From Bisporella sp. PMI_857 (taxonomy: Eukaryota; Ascomycota; Leotiomycetes; Helotiales; Helotiaceae), in contig JAJSPD010000006.1 of assembly GCA_021307315.1 (NCBI GenBank), positions 682,001-746,000 on the forward strand: a stretch of DNA of 64,000 nucleotides. Direction: 5' to 3'. Each line of letters begins with the position of its first letter. The first letter of the stretch is position 1. The notes under the pieces are model-generated. The model saw only the letters and a program-made list of their open reading frames with translations. It was not told where the DNA came from and did no database searches. A program made the position numbers and the translations under genes. Positions 23,723 to 35,900 of the stretch are shown here, piece by piece.

Positions 23723-26700
23723 ATGCCTAGTGTCAGCCATAAATTTCCCTTCCTCAAAAAAAGGGCACAAAGAGATGGTGCAAAGCTACAGCACCACCAA
23801 GCGCTAAATACTTCAATTAACGACCAGACTCCTGCATCTACTCTAGGAAATGTGAATGCTGCTGGCAGACATAGCTTAAAGGAATCAACATTTCAGGATT
23901 TAGCAGACCCACATGGCGCTGATGTTGAAGGTAATAGAACACAGGGGATGGCTGTCGATAAAGATCACCAAAAGGTGGGCCTGATCTCCCAGTTGGTGGC
24001 TGCAAGAGATGTGGACTATATCAGCGAAGATACGCAATGCCTTGCTGATGGCCAGAATGCCGAAGAAGCAGATACAACCAAATGGGGACTAAAAGTCATT
24101 AAAAAGCAGCCACCAGGAAGAGTTGATGCTGTAGACATTATTGCAGTCCACGGACTTGGCGGACATTGGGAGGGGACGTGGACAGCGGCCAAGACTGAAG
24201 TGAACTGGCTAAGGTCCTTGTTGCACGATGACATTCCTAACGCAAGAATATTTTCTTATAGTTATAACTCGAAGGAGTACTTTAGCAAGTCAATTTCCAA
24301 TATTCAAGACTTCGCATTAGATCTTTTGGTTGACTACAAATCCTACCGGACGAGCGTTGCTGAGAAATCACGCCCAGTCATATTCCTCTGTCATAGTTTG
24401 GGCGGCATAGTTTTCAAACAGGTGAGCAGTCTTTGTCTAAGTCTCACTCAGAAAGCACGAACTAATACTCGAACACAGATGCTCATTTGTGCCAACGAGG
24501 ACTCAGAATACCTGAATGTACTTGGGCATGTTCATGGAGTCATATTCTTCGCTACACCACACGCAGGGTCAAGCTTAGCTAGTTGGAATAACATAGCAAC
24601 GAACATAGTGAGAGCTGCGAGTCTATATACGAGTACAAACACTATATCCAAAGATCTAAAGCTACGGTCAGACTTATTGACCAGCATCGCTGGATCGTGG
24701 ACCCACCGAGGAAAGAATTTGGAGATCGTCAGCTGTTGGGAGACAATATCTATGTACGGCACCATTGTAAGTAATGAACTTTAAGCCAGAGGATGCAGAA
24801 GTATAATAACTAGATCTGTTAGGTTGTAGAGAAAGATTCAGCACTACTAAAGTGGCCGAACGAGACGGCAGTCCCTATGACTGCGAATCACTCAACGATA
24901 TGCACGTTTTCAGGTCGTGGAGAACCAGATTATCGCAAAATAATTACTAGGCTTAGAGATATGGTAGAGAATGGCACTCAGAAATTCAGACCAGAGGGTA
25001 GGAAACGTGAGTGACGGAACGGCCTAATGTAATACCCCTGTACTGAGTGAGATGGCCAGCGTTATCTACGGCAGAGAGAAATTGCTTAACCAAATTGGAA
25101 ACCTCAGACTACGAATCACACTTCACGCAAATTGTTCTTCCCGTGAGGGGAACATGTCGATGGATTTTCGGGACGGAGAGATATCGTGACTGGAGCGAAG
25201 CACGAGGGGCGCGGCTCCTGTGGATCTCCGCTGATGCAGGTTGTGGGAAGTCAGTTCTTGCAAAGTATCTTATTCAGTATAATAGAGTGACTCGGCCCAA
25301 TACCAAGGTTTGTTTCTTCATTTTCCAGGATGGAAACCAGGAACAGGAAGATTCTGTCCATGCGCTGTCTGCTATACTCCATCAGATTCTTTCTTCCCAA
25401 CCAGAATTGATGGAACATGCCATTCTTAAGCAGAATCATTTTGTCCGAGGACCTAATCTAACAAGGACATTCAATGCATTATGGGAGGTCTTTCGAGACT
25501 GCATCCACGACAAAAGATTCAAAGACACCTTATGTATTATTGACGCCCTAGATGAGTGCGAGGAGTTAACTCGAGCATTGCTAGTGGAGCAACTTGCTCT
25601 CCTTTTTGCAGCGACTCGCCCGAAGCGCTTTCCCTTGAAAATAATTATCACGAGCAGACCAGACAACACAATTAAAACCGCTTTTCAAACGATCCCCAAC
25701 ATAAGGCTCCGTGCAGAGGATGAAATCACAGGGTTGAATAATGATATACAGCTTTATGTACAGACGAGCATCAATGAAATTGCAACTCAGTCGGAACTTC
25801 CCTCGGATCTACTGACGGACCTTCAGGAAGCGTTGATTAAAGGTGCCGACTTCACCTTTCTTTGGACATCGTTGGTGATACAGCTTCTCAAAGAGAAGTC
25901 CCTTGGCGGCATGTCGCGAGCCGATCTCGAAGGTATATTACGGACTCGAAACCTGGATGACATATACGAGCAACTTCTACATGGCAGGCCTAACCCCCTG
26001 AAAACCAAAAAGATGCTTCAAATTGTAGTCGCCGCAGCTAGACCTTTGACTCTAGAGGAGCTGAGTATCGCGATGGAACTCCATCAAGATTACAAGGGAG
26101 CCAAGAGAATAGCGCTCCCTCCTGGAGACAAACTTGACCGACTCAAAAAGGCGTATACTTGGAGAATGAATAACGCCGATCCATCGAAAGCATACCGCAC
26201 AATAAAAACATTAGATGACTTGGAAGGATGTCTAAAATACCCATTTTCAAATCATGTACGGTTACTATGCGGCCACTTCCTAAGGATTCGAGGCAGAAAA
26301 GTCTACCTGGTCCACCAAACAGCCCGCCGATTTCTTCTGATGCAAAGCTCGAAGCATGACATCTCTGTGGGACATTGCCTAAGAGAATTTCAGTGGAATA
26401 TATCGTGCCCAACAGCTAAAGACCTACGGCACATGGAACATCATGGTATCCCGGGGTTCTCTGAGGTTGAGCCAAAAATTATGTCAAAACAGATTTGGCG
26501 GCAATCTATTCGAGAAGATGTTTCTAATAGATATTTGTTGCAGGTATGCATCGATTATCTAACTATTCTGGACAACGGAGAAATCATTCGACGTGAGAGT
26601 GACGCCCGATTTGGGTGCAGAGTCGCAGAAAGTTACATTGATACCGAGGATGCGCTTAGAAATATTTCCAAAACAGATGCTGGTAAGTGGTATCATCCTT

Positions 26701-27512
26701 GGGAATGGTGTCGCAATATACAGGAAAAGGCGTCAGGTAAGTTTATTGACTATGCAACTCGTTACTGGGTGAGCCATTATCAAAGTGTAAGAGAAGATGT
26801 TGGTGGGTATTTTGACTATCTATGTAAGCCGGGAAACCTACTTTTCACGATTTGGATCAAAGATCACCCGTCGTTCTGGAAGGAGCACCAGGATATGTCG
26901 CGGAAGAAAAGGGCCGTAGACAGTTTTTTGAAAGATCAGACACTTGACATTGATGGCCCCAAGGCTATTCTTACCCAGGAGGCCGCAAGCTTCTCTGAAC
27001 AAGGAAACAGACGTTATTGCTTCTTCGATGACGAGGATAATGTCGTCTACGGTCGTTGCTCTCTACAAGACGTTCTAGACCATTTCAATCTGGACAGAGG
27101 CAGTAACGACTTATGGGATGAAGAAAATATTGAAGGTTCCCATTACTGGAACGAACACAGAAATTCCATAAGCTCGAGTGAGGTAGTGAGAAAAGAACCT
27201 GAGGTAGCCGCAGGGGTTAATTTTGATACGAAGAAACTCCCTGATCGAATTCTGGCTTATCGAAAAGAACATAAAAATTCGATAGTCGAAAGCGAAAATG
27301 TGCTGTCAAGCAATCCATCCAGGGTGATTAGCTCCTTCCCCACCGCTGGAGGCACTTTGTGTTTTTCTTCTGTCACTAGTAAAGATTTTGGACAAAACGA
27401 GCAGGCTTCGGCCGCATCGGTGCAGAAAGGTTTCAAGACGAGTTGGAAACATCGGCTTTCAGAAGGAAATCCTAGTGCTACTGCTCCAACAAAAAGTAGC
27501 ACCTTAATTTAG
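23723..27512 (+). CDS. NLR-like STAND protein: SesB-type alpha/beta hydrolase plus NACHT
   Basis: Fungal NLRs sense a ligand, oligomerise through the nucleotide-binding domain and fire an N-terminal effector. The 1,211-residue product has a disordered head (1-130). A SesB/DUF676-type hydrolase follows with HGLGG at about 143, the nucleophile CHSLGG with Ser225, and FFATPHAGS. A NACHT domain has Walker A DAGCGKS (about 455-459), Walker B IIDALDEC (Asp556) and IIITSRPD. A winged-helix-like region contains LTLEELSIAM and VHQTARRFLL. The last 370 residues lack ankyrin, WD or TPR repeats and end in a Ser/Thr-rich tail. Exons are 23723-24421, 24479-24766, 24823-25006 and 25048-27512, all in phase. 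I start at the ATG at 23723, since the open frame itself begins at a TTG. No breaks were found, unlike most neighbours. Family calls are from motifs; the effector activity is inferred. Confidence 0.9.
24422..24478 (+). other. Frame-preserving intron in the hydrolase domain
   Basis: GTGAGC to ACACAG, 57 bases, a multiple of three and with no stop. Splicing places MLICANED directly after GGIVFKQ, as in the family. Retention would insert 19 residues just behind the nucleophile motif. Confidence 0.75.
25007..25047 (+). other. 41-base intron between hydrolase and NACHT regions
   Basis: The donor is GTGAGT and the acceptor ACTGAG, with a CTAAT motif. The join gives KLRWPALSTAERNCL in frame. It removes the only stop between the two halves of the gene. 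Confidence 0.65.
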
Positions 27513-28546
27513 ATGACTATGTTTCACATACCCTGGCCTGTTGTGCCATTCATCGCTTTTATACGCAAGACATCTACTAAGTCAGAGAGAGAATCCATTC
27601 TAAAGATACCAAGGTATGAGAGCAAGATGTCGTATGATGGATATGACTCATTTGTACATGTGCATTGGCTATTTTGACTGGCCTTTGAAAGGATTAAAGG
27701 CGGACAGCTTATTCCTTATGCCTTTGTTCTTTTTTCATAGCGTGAACGATCAACACAGCCAAAGCAGAAATGGCAGCGTGGAGAAAGGCTGGTGGTATAC
27801 CGATTCATGAATGATGTGAAAGTAGTGGGATTATATTGACGTAATCTTCAGCAGCCCGAGAAATCAAGCGGGTGCCAACTTGGTGCTCACATGGACATGA
27901 GATCAAGTTTCTTGAAGCCGTATGTTAAGTGTTGATTTTAGCGTTGCTGCCTGCAATCAGGTGGATAATGAGGGGGCGCTTGCCCCGAACTTTCAGCAAG
28001 CACTGCGATCATGAAGAGGGAAGCAGTCAGCTGGGAAGGACGTTTGATCCACAAATGGTGAAAGATTGGGGGACTAAGTGAGAGCATGGGAGGTACGGAA
28101 AATACCCGATGTGGAGGCGGACCCATAGCTATGCTCAAGTTCTGATAGTTGGATGGGTATGCTGCAAAGCTTAGACTGACAGCGCCGCAGATTGAGATTA
28201 CTATTCAAACATACAGAAATGAAACTGTGAAGACATACGGAGACGTATCTTTCATTGGCTATGATGATCAGTCTCCACTAGTCGGTGATTACATATTACT
28301 TTTAATGTGTTCTATCCTCCTTCCATGAATAGAGTCGCTGGGCCGATGCATGTTCAGAGCCGTCCTCTTGTTGACTTCAAGTGCTGTGCTGATAGCGTCT
28401 ACAACTACACCCTCTCCAGTCGTTGTTAAGCTTCATATAATTATTGATCGTTGTAATCGTCTTCACGACTGCTTTCCCTTGCCCTTCATGACCTTTCGCC
28501 GTTGTGACATCATATGTGTAAACAGAACATATGAACCTATGCATCA
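27513..28546. other. Intergenic, no supported gene
   Basis: This kilobase is the 3' flank of the NLR gene and of the PHS1-type gene. It has only short open frames with no domain. I see no repeat or RNA gene. Confidence 0.5.
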
Positions 28547-29354
28547 TTAGCCTTTACCAGTACATTTCCAGTCTTGGAATGTTCCGTACCCGGATAAAAT
28601 CAGCAGGATCAACTGCAGAAACCATGCATACTCCTGCCTTAGCTTACTTGCCGGACCAATAGCCTTATATATCAACCAGCACTCGCTACTGATACCCATG
28701 GGGTACAGCACATAGAAAGTGTTGTATCGCAGCCAGGTAATGAAGCCTGGGGAGTAGCCGCTCAAGGAGAGCACGAAATAGGAGTACCGAATTACCTCCG
28801 TGACGCTCCACGCAACCAACATGCTCGAATACCCGGCGCTCTTTGCCAACGAGGGGAAGTTATTGACGATTCCCCAAACTAGCAATAGCCGGCTCGCAAC
28901 CTGCATGCCAGTGGTGCTGATTGGTGCTCTCACTAGGCCTGTTCCAATTACCCAATTAGTATAATCCTCGCATCTAATTCCTCGATTGTGCATTTCCCGC
29001 GAGCGGATGCGACTCCCCACAATGCGCGGGTCAGCATCATTGGGGAGGGGGAGAGTAAGAAACAAAAAGATATCGGAATATCGAGGAGGGGATCGGTTGC
29101 TTACCGATAGCCGCATGTACGATCTCTAGCACGGCGATGGTCTGGGTCCATTTGGCGAAATTGCCGACACCAGCATACGTGCGGCCAAAACCCACGAGTG
29201 GCACCAGCATCAAGACTCGGCCGAGCACAGTTGCCCATAAGACGGCCGAAACGAAGTTGTAGAGGATGAGGTACTGTGTCTTTGGCGAGCTGGACCGCAG
29301 TGGCTTGGTGCCGGGTCTGCGGAGCCCATCGGAATGGGAGATGGGCGTGGCCAT
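28547..29354 (-). CDS. PHS1: Very-long-chain 3-hydroxyacyl-CoA dehydratase (Phs1/HACD)
   Basis: Phs1 dehydrates 3-hydroxyacyl-CoA in the ER fatty-acid elongation cycle, feeding sphingolipid synthesis. The 213-residue product matches the roughly 217 residues of yeast Phs1. It is a multi-span membrane protein with YLILYNFVSAVLW as the first helix, then VLEIVHAAIGLV and VASRLLLVWGIV. The catalytic helices are AWSVTEVIRYSYFVLSL and WLRYNTFYVLYPMGI, supplying the conserved Tyr and Glu. Exons are 29354-29105 and 28938-28547 with a 166-base intron joining in phase. The C-terminus (FQDWKCTGKG) is shorter in charge than usual but plausible. The gene is intact. Confidence 0.92.
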
Positions 29355-29437
29355 GTTGGTGGTGGTGTTGCCAGTGGTGAGTGTGACTGGTGACAGCGGC
29401 AGGTGGGTTGTGTTGTACTTGACTTGTACAGCTAGTT

Positions 29438-29465
29438 TGGCTGGCTGGCTGGCTGGCTGGCTGGG
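29438..29465. repeat. (TGGC)n tetranucleotide repeat
   Basis: About six to seven tandem TGGC units are visible just upstream of the PHS1-type gene. Confidence 0.95.
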
Positions 29466-29772
29466 TTTGGTATCGACTCTATTGAGTAATCAATTCGTAG
29501 CCAATAGGATGACTAAGCTGAGTAGTCGGTGTGAAAGGGAGTCAAGTTGAGGGAGCGGAGTAGAGCAGCAGGTGGCATTGAAAAAAATAATGAAAAACGT
29601 GAAAAAAAGATTCCTTCGGATTCGCAAGGGGCTTACTTAATAGTGTGTGTGAAGCAATAATTCAACAAGGATTCTTGAAGGGTGGTTCCAGGGCTGGGTC
29701 TTCGGTGGGTGCACAGACACTATGGCTTGCTGTAGTGCAGTGTACGAAAGTCATGCTGTACCCTTCGTATAA

Positions 29773-29786
29773 GTGTGTGTGTGTGT
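29773..29786. repeat. (GT)7 microsatellite
   Basis: Seven tandem GT units. Confidence 0.9.
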
Positions 29787-30892
29787 ATTGTACTTACTGA
29801 GCTGTCCGGCGGTAAGGATTGGCATTTGGCACAGGCAGCGGCCGCTTAATTGATCATTCAGGTTCGCTTACAGGGTTTAGATTAAGCCAACAGAGGCTTA
29901 CACTTACTGTACCTACTTCGTACAGGCCATTCCAGTCCTGTACCAATACAGTACCGTACGGAGGCAGCAGTGGGGCATCCAGCAGGCCGGGAACACTAAA
30001 AAGCTAAGCAAGCAGCGCAACGCAAACAAGCTAAACCTCTAAGGGTTACTTATCCATATCGTATTAGCGACCAAAGAGAGAGCGTTTTTGGGCAAAGTAT
30101 ACGCATTATTGTTCGCATTCGTAACTTCACGCTTGTTGGTTGTTGGATTGCCTGAAAGTGTTAAAGACCGCCTCGCTTTGGTCCCAGTATATGCCACATA
30201 AGCTACCACCAATAATACCCTCAAGTCAGCGGTCCTTTTTGCTGCGCGGTGTTATTAGATTGCATTGCTCATCCTCGTATGTTGTGTGTTAGACTAGACT
30301 GGATGTGCAGCGCATATATGATATGCGCGGATCGATAATACCAATACACCAGGACTACCGATACCCTCCCAATGTGCTTTTTCTTTTACGACGCCAGGTC
30401 CGAGGCATCCAATTGCAACTGGTCCGTCCAATCGCTTCCGCTGCCTGGACAGGACCCTCAAGTCCGAAGTAGGCGACTTGATACGTGTGCAACATCCGTC
30501 CAAGCTAGAGCTACATTACAGTACCCCACTCGCATCCACAAGAAAGTACTCTACGGCCAGGCGGCATATCAACATTTCGCACCTCATCAGATATCATAAA
30601 GCGAGCCTGCAAGCCAGCCTCATATCCGGTGCATGCAGGTCCGTTTCTTCTGATCGCTGTTCCACCCCGCAAACCCAAAAAATTCTCAAAGTATGTAGCC
30701 TTTCGGATCCCCTGCCCAACAGTAATAAAGCGTGGCAAGCCCCGGCATGAGGTAAGTCCATGTGTTACAACCGCACTTTATTTCTTTATATAATTTCGTC
30801 ATTCCCCCAAGCCTTTTGCTTCCCTTTTACTTTCTTGATTACGTTTCGTCTGATCTATAACATGTTGCTCTTAGTAGTGTGATCTTCACCAT

Positions 30893-30898
<6 letters not shown>

Positions 30899-30925
<27 letters not shown>
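30899..30925. repeat. (CT)n microsatellite in the 2EXR leader
   Basis: A CT tract of about 27 bases ends 25 bases before the start codon of the 2EXR gene, where fungal leaders are often pyrimidine-rich. Confidence 0.95.
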
Positions 30926-30949
30926 ATAAGCACACCTTTCACTGTCGCC

Positions 30950-31865
30950 ATGACATTTGCAGACTATCTCCCTTGCTGCTGGACCACGCCAGCCGACTTT
31001 CCGCGCTTCAAACAGCTCCCTGCCGAGTTGAGGTTAATGATATGGCGAGAAGCTTTGCCTGATCCTCGAACTATACAGATCGTCAAGAGACAAATCTTTC
31101 GGGTCAGGAATGTACCAGTAGCGTTGAGCCCGTCTTCTTCAGACAATGATCATTCCTTTCCATCTGGTACCGGTGCTGTCATTTGGTATGACAAATCGCT
31201 GCCTCAGAGGAACTGCATTTCATTACAAGAGAGTTATTGTACGTCTACCATCAACTGCCCGTCTGATCTTATGGCCCTTCTTGGCGCATGCCGCGAGAGT
31301 CGATTGGAGACTCTATGCCGTTACAAGCCTATCTTCATTCCAAGAATGCCCAAATCCTCCTTCTTTCCTCTTCATTACTTCGACCCGTTGGTGGACAGTA
31401 TTTTCATTGAGGACATATGGCCGTGGGCCCGTGGCCAGTACAGCAAACCAGCTGCTCTATTTGAGACCAGACGATTGAGCATTTCTTGCAATGGTTGGAG
31501 CCAGAGGTGGAATTCCTCCCGATCGCAGCGTGCAAAGTTTCTGGGCAAGAATGGACTGTTAAGGTTTAAACATCTGGAGGAGTTGAATATCGTATGGAGG
31601 GTTCTGAACCACGAGGAGGAAAGGAAATATTACAGTACAGCTTTGGTCGATATATGGGACCTGGGGATATGACTGTTTACCTTCGACGATCTGGGGTACC
31701 TCACGATATCGCCTTTCCAGGGACCCATGTGAATATATGTGCGAAGGACATTCGGGAGAAGTTCGTAGCATTGAACAAGGCCAACCCAGATTGGAGTATC
31801 CTAAGATCAGATTTATAAAATGGGCTACAGCTCCAAGCAGTCCACCGACCTCGCCGTATCTATGA
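30950..31865 (+). CDS. 2EXR-domain protein; two one-base breaks
   Basis: The N-terminal FPRFKQLPAELRLMIWREALPDPRTI is the 2EXR motif, a short fungal domain of unknown role found in expanded families of Leotiomycetes and relatives. A central block with LLGACRESRLETLCRY and FDPLVDSIFIEDI is also typical. The first frame ends at 31672. Adding one G in the run 31663-31666 continues it as DMTVYLRRSG, HVNICAKDIREKFVAL and NPDWSI. A second missing base at 31800-31801 (CC) would extend the end to TGA at 31863-31865. I infer sequence errors rather than decay. Cellular function is unknown. Confidence 0.75.
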
Positions 31866-32501
31866 CGATGGCGAATTTAATACAGGGGAGAGCATTCCAA
31901 TTGCGTCGTTGCCTCTTTGCTCTCTACCATCTCACAATATTTATCAGAATATTCTTCATCAGGTCAACTTCAAGCTGTTTTCAACCGAACTCATGCATCG
32001 AATGGATTGTTTTGCGATTTTATACATTAATCATCTGGGAGTGTACCGTCGGAAATCGGTCACATAAGCGAAGTGTGACCAACTCGCCCAGTATCTCCGG
32101 CCTCGGACTTCACAACAACCAAAATAATAGATGTTCCTTCATTCCTGGCAAACCTGATCTCAAGCCAAGGAATATTGTCTCAGGTTCTCGAATTTTTTTG
32201 GGCCATTAGACCGTGGGTTCCTCACGAGCACGAGGGATGTAATGCGCAGTCTTGGCGCCCCTTCCTCCATGATCCTGTGTGACTACATCGCCTTATAAGC
32301 ACGATTGTCCCTGCCATCCATAATCTCAAGGCTTTCTTAACAAAATAAGAGTTTGACCTGGCAATTAAATCGATCTTTTTGGGAGAAACCCCACACAAGT
32401 CGAGGTTCATCGCCGCTCGATGATCACAACAGACACAGCCTCAACCAAGCAACTTTTCTACTTATCCCAATATAATCAACCCTCTGGTTATAGTTGCCGT
32501 C
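31866..32501. other. Intergenic
   Basis: About 640 bases between the 2EXR gene and the next gene. No domain-bearing frame is present. The last 100 bases are probably promoter and leader for the gene at 32502. Confidence 0.5.
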
Positions 32502-32966
32502 ATGGTTTCTCCCGATAAAAGCACAGTTCTGCATGCCGTGTCCATAGTTGGGCTCGTCATTGCAGCTCACAAGTTCTGGCCAAAGGCGTCATTTACGGCG
32601 AAAAGGAGGACTGGGAGAAATCATATCGCCACCGACGGCTCACGGAGGACCCGTGAAAAAGGCTAAGCAGGTCAAGATGAAGGCCGTAGAGAGTTTATGG
32701 AAGAAGAACCCAGGAATTATAGGAGAGATGAGACTCCAAGAGACTATCGCCGCTCTGAGAATACGAGTCTCCACGGCCTGCTTATCACGATGAGAAGTAT
32801 GATTGGAGGCATTCGATTGCTTATCAAGATGATCAAACAGAGTACTCTAGGAGAAGAGAAGCAAGGTACTAAATTCCTTTTTTGGGATGCAAGTCCTTCA
32901 GCGGAAACCGATTCATTTTACAGGCGTTTGGTTCAAGGGAAACGAAGTATGGAGTTTCATTTCTGA
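32502..32966 (+). CDS. Small unknown protein, hydrophobic N-terminus and Arg-rich tail; frame broken
   Basis: The ATG at 32502 starts MVSPDKSTVLHAVSIVGL, a possible membrane anchor, followed by AAHKFWPK. One base later in frame the sequence continues GVIYGEKEDWEKSYRHRR, then KKAKQVKMKAVESLW, then EEEPRNYRRDETPRDYRR, then EKYDWRHSIAYQDDQ. Each block is one frame off the previous, as if a base were missing each time. A possible intron (GTACTAA to TTTACAG, 32866-32919) precedes a final RLVQGKRSMEF before TGA. I know no function. The density of breaks in 0.4 kb is high, so genuine decay is an alternative. Confidence 0.45.
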
Positions 32967-35900
32967 GGAGGCGTTGGTATACCCTTGGGATCCCGAAATT
33001 ATACACTGGATGGCAGTGAGGAAATTTATTCTATCAAACCTATCAATTTACCGATGCTGGGAGGCAAAAGATTGATGATTCACCTACATTACACAAAATT
33101 GAATATCAATATATCCACCGTCATCTATATGCTACCTGCACTTTGAATTTTGCAACCACCACCTGCCCAGCAGCTCTATTTCCGTAAACACACAAACCAT
33201 GCAACAAATAAATCCTCAGCCCGGTGAGAAAATCCCCAACAACAACAACAACCACCAAGCTCGACGTCAGCAGCGCGTACACTTCCTAAAAAGGAAGATT
33301 ATCATCCCCTTTGTTTCCACCCCTGCACGGTACCATCCCTCTTCCTTCCAGGGTATTCCCTTCGCTCCATCCCGCGCATCCTTACTCCCTTTGCCCCCCT
33401 CGTCAGTCCCAACGCCATGCATGACATTGTTCCGCGCAACGAAGTATTTCCTTCTTCGGCATAACCCTTTTTTTTTTTTTTTTCTCACCGCCGGGGTGAT
33501 TGGCCACCACCACCACCGCGGACGCTTCCAAACAAAAATCATGCCGTACCCCGTGTCTTTCCGTCTCAACAACCCCTCCCCCCCCATTTTTGGTAAGTCA
33601 TCGGGGGAACACGCGCCCATCAGCGTCTAGCCCAATGCTTAGACCTGCACATGTCGTGTAACTGTCTTGATTCGGCGTGGGAAGCGAGACCCCCCTTGTG
33701 GATTGCGATCGCCGGCGCGAGGCGATAATGTGAGGTGTAACGATAACCCTCGCTTTCAGAGCCAAATCGGTTTTGCGCCTTGGTAGATTGTTGGGTTTTT
33801 TGCGGTTCCGGCTGTTTGAGAGAGCTGGGTTGCGGGATGGGTGTTCTGGAGCGTTTCCTCTTCTTCTTTGTTTTGGAATTGGGTTGGGGATGATGGGTAG
33901 ATGTTGTTGTGCAGAACGGAGTGCGAGGACAGCGCCTGGGTACTATGTTGGTGTAGTGAGTATATTGATCATTTTTCCCGTTCTGAGATGGGATGCTGAG
34001 GGGGGTTGTTGTGGTTAAGGAGTGGTATGGAGAGTTTGAGATCGAGGGTTATTGGCGTGCTGTTGTTAGGCACTGGATTGCTGTTAATTGCGAGCATAGC
34101 CATAATAGGCTCAGCTGAGTTTTGGCCATAGGTTTCGCTGAGGGATCTTGAAATGAAGTGTAACTTAAGTACAAGATCCTTTATTGCGAAGCCTCTTGTA
34201 GCAAAATACGTGTAAGTATTCCTTTTCTCGTTTTTTTCAAGTTCATTCTCTGAATCCCTGGTTTCTATAGATTAGTAGAAGGATATTTATAAGAATCAAC
34301 GATAGAAAATTACTCACAAGAATTATGAGCTGAGCCTGCTTTCACTGTCTGAAAGTCTGTAAGCGTTAAATCTAGAGTTGTCCTTAGTTCTTTTATTGGG
34401 CAGAAAATTGTATATAAGATCACCTACTGCCTCATTTATAGATTACATCTTAAACCCTGCAGTAGGAGAGATACTTGGTGGGAAGATGTACCTGACCAGT
34501 ATCGATTACATCTCAAAGCGTGTAACAGATACTCGACTCGTGGTTCGCGTCTTGAATCGAAAATTTGCAGGCTGCAACCAACATACTGGAAAGCTTTAGG
34601 CTTAGATGATATAGGCTCCACAAAGTATAAAGCAGGATATTGAACTCCGAGAAATGACTGTTGTTATTGAAGAATTGTTATCGGGTAATGGTTTGTTATC
34701 GTATTGAAGAAAGGAAACTAGATATTCAGCATATATAAATCAAAATATCGTAGTCGAAGTGATAGCCAACACCTGAAACATCTCTGTGGCGATGAGCAAA
34801 ACGCTCAGACAAAATTGAGGATCGCTTTTTTAAAGCTTTCAGAAGGCTGGACCTTATTTGGTCTCCCCTGGGATTTTTTGATCCTGATTCCACGTGAAAG
34901 AATGGAGAGGCATATTTATATTTGAGTGATGGCGTACGTAAGATAGGTTATGTTGGCAGGTGAATAAAATACATTAAAAGTGCGCTTTTGTGCTGAACCG
35001 AATATATTTAGTCATTAAATCTTCGTGGAATAGCCCTGTATTTAAAGGAAAAACAGAAAAGCACGGGGGGTAAGACCTCCGGATTCTATGCGAGAAGTAA
35101 CTCTAGTTCTAGGATAATCAGAGATATGACGAAGGATATGTATCCTGGTGAAGAATCCAACCACAAGGATCAACAAGCATTTTCCTGTAATTAGAACCGA
35201 GATTAATCTCCAAGTCGAGTGTCAAGACCTTGTTGAATGGTAAAGGGCCATGAGAAATTTGTGGCCGAGGAGTTCAATGCTGTCAACCGCGTGATTGTTG
35301 CCTGTCCCAGCTTCCTTTCTATCCAAACCCGTGAAAGATACTTCAACTTTAAGCACGTACTACCTAAAGCGACCAACTCCGAAGTCAACATTCGAACCCA
35401 GGGCACCAAGGTCATTGGCTGACTTCAAAACCTGGCTGCTAGACCAACTAGAATGGTATCAGTAGAAATTTTATTGCTTTTCTAAATATCTCCCCTTAAT
35501 GTAGAAAGGGTATGCATATTTACGGCTTTAGGACATTGGTAGCTTAGAAAGTATGTGCGAAATACCATGTATTTATAGAGTGCCTCTACCGAGATTACTT
35601 TCTTCCGTTTGTGAGTGCCCTTGGATTTGAACAGTGCAATTAAAAATTAAGAGCCAAACGTTTCCGAGCACATCCAGAGATAAAATAGTGAGCATTCTAC
35701 CCCAAAAGGAATTCAGGCTATAAAAGCGAGAACTACCTCTCTGTCAACTTCAGGATCAATTAAACGCTACCATTCACTGGACACCACAAGCTGGTATGTT
35801 AAAGCTACCTTGTGCTAGAAATGGTAGTTTCAACCAGGGAGTTGTTGATAGGGGTAAGATTGGTCTTTGCGAGTGGAATTATTGGTTTCAATTCAAGGTG

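Larger units (their letters stand above)
29355..30949. other. Intergenic with several microsatellites
   Basis: The region between two divergently transcribed genes holds three simple repeats (listed separately), short palindromic TACCGTACGG-type sequences near 29950, and no supported gene. It probably contains both promoters. Confidence 0.5.

Noticed and set aside
29395..29550. Hydrophobic open frame over the (TGGC)n repeat
   Set aside because: It is produced by the tetranucleotide repeat and overlaps the PHS1-type gene on the other strand.
33199..33630. 143-codon open frame rich in Asn, His and Phe
   Set aside because: It spans a T-run and low-complexity sequence on both strands; probably a leader or spacer.
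35385..35400. TTCGAACCC resembling a tRNA T-loop
   Set aside because: No acceptor stem or anticodon arm can be folded around it. Similar GGTTCGA strings (for example near 5605 and 39010) lie in coding sequence or an intron.
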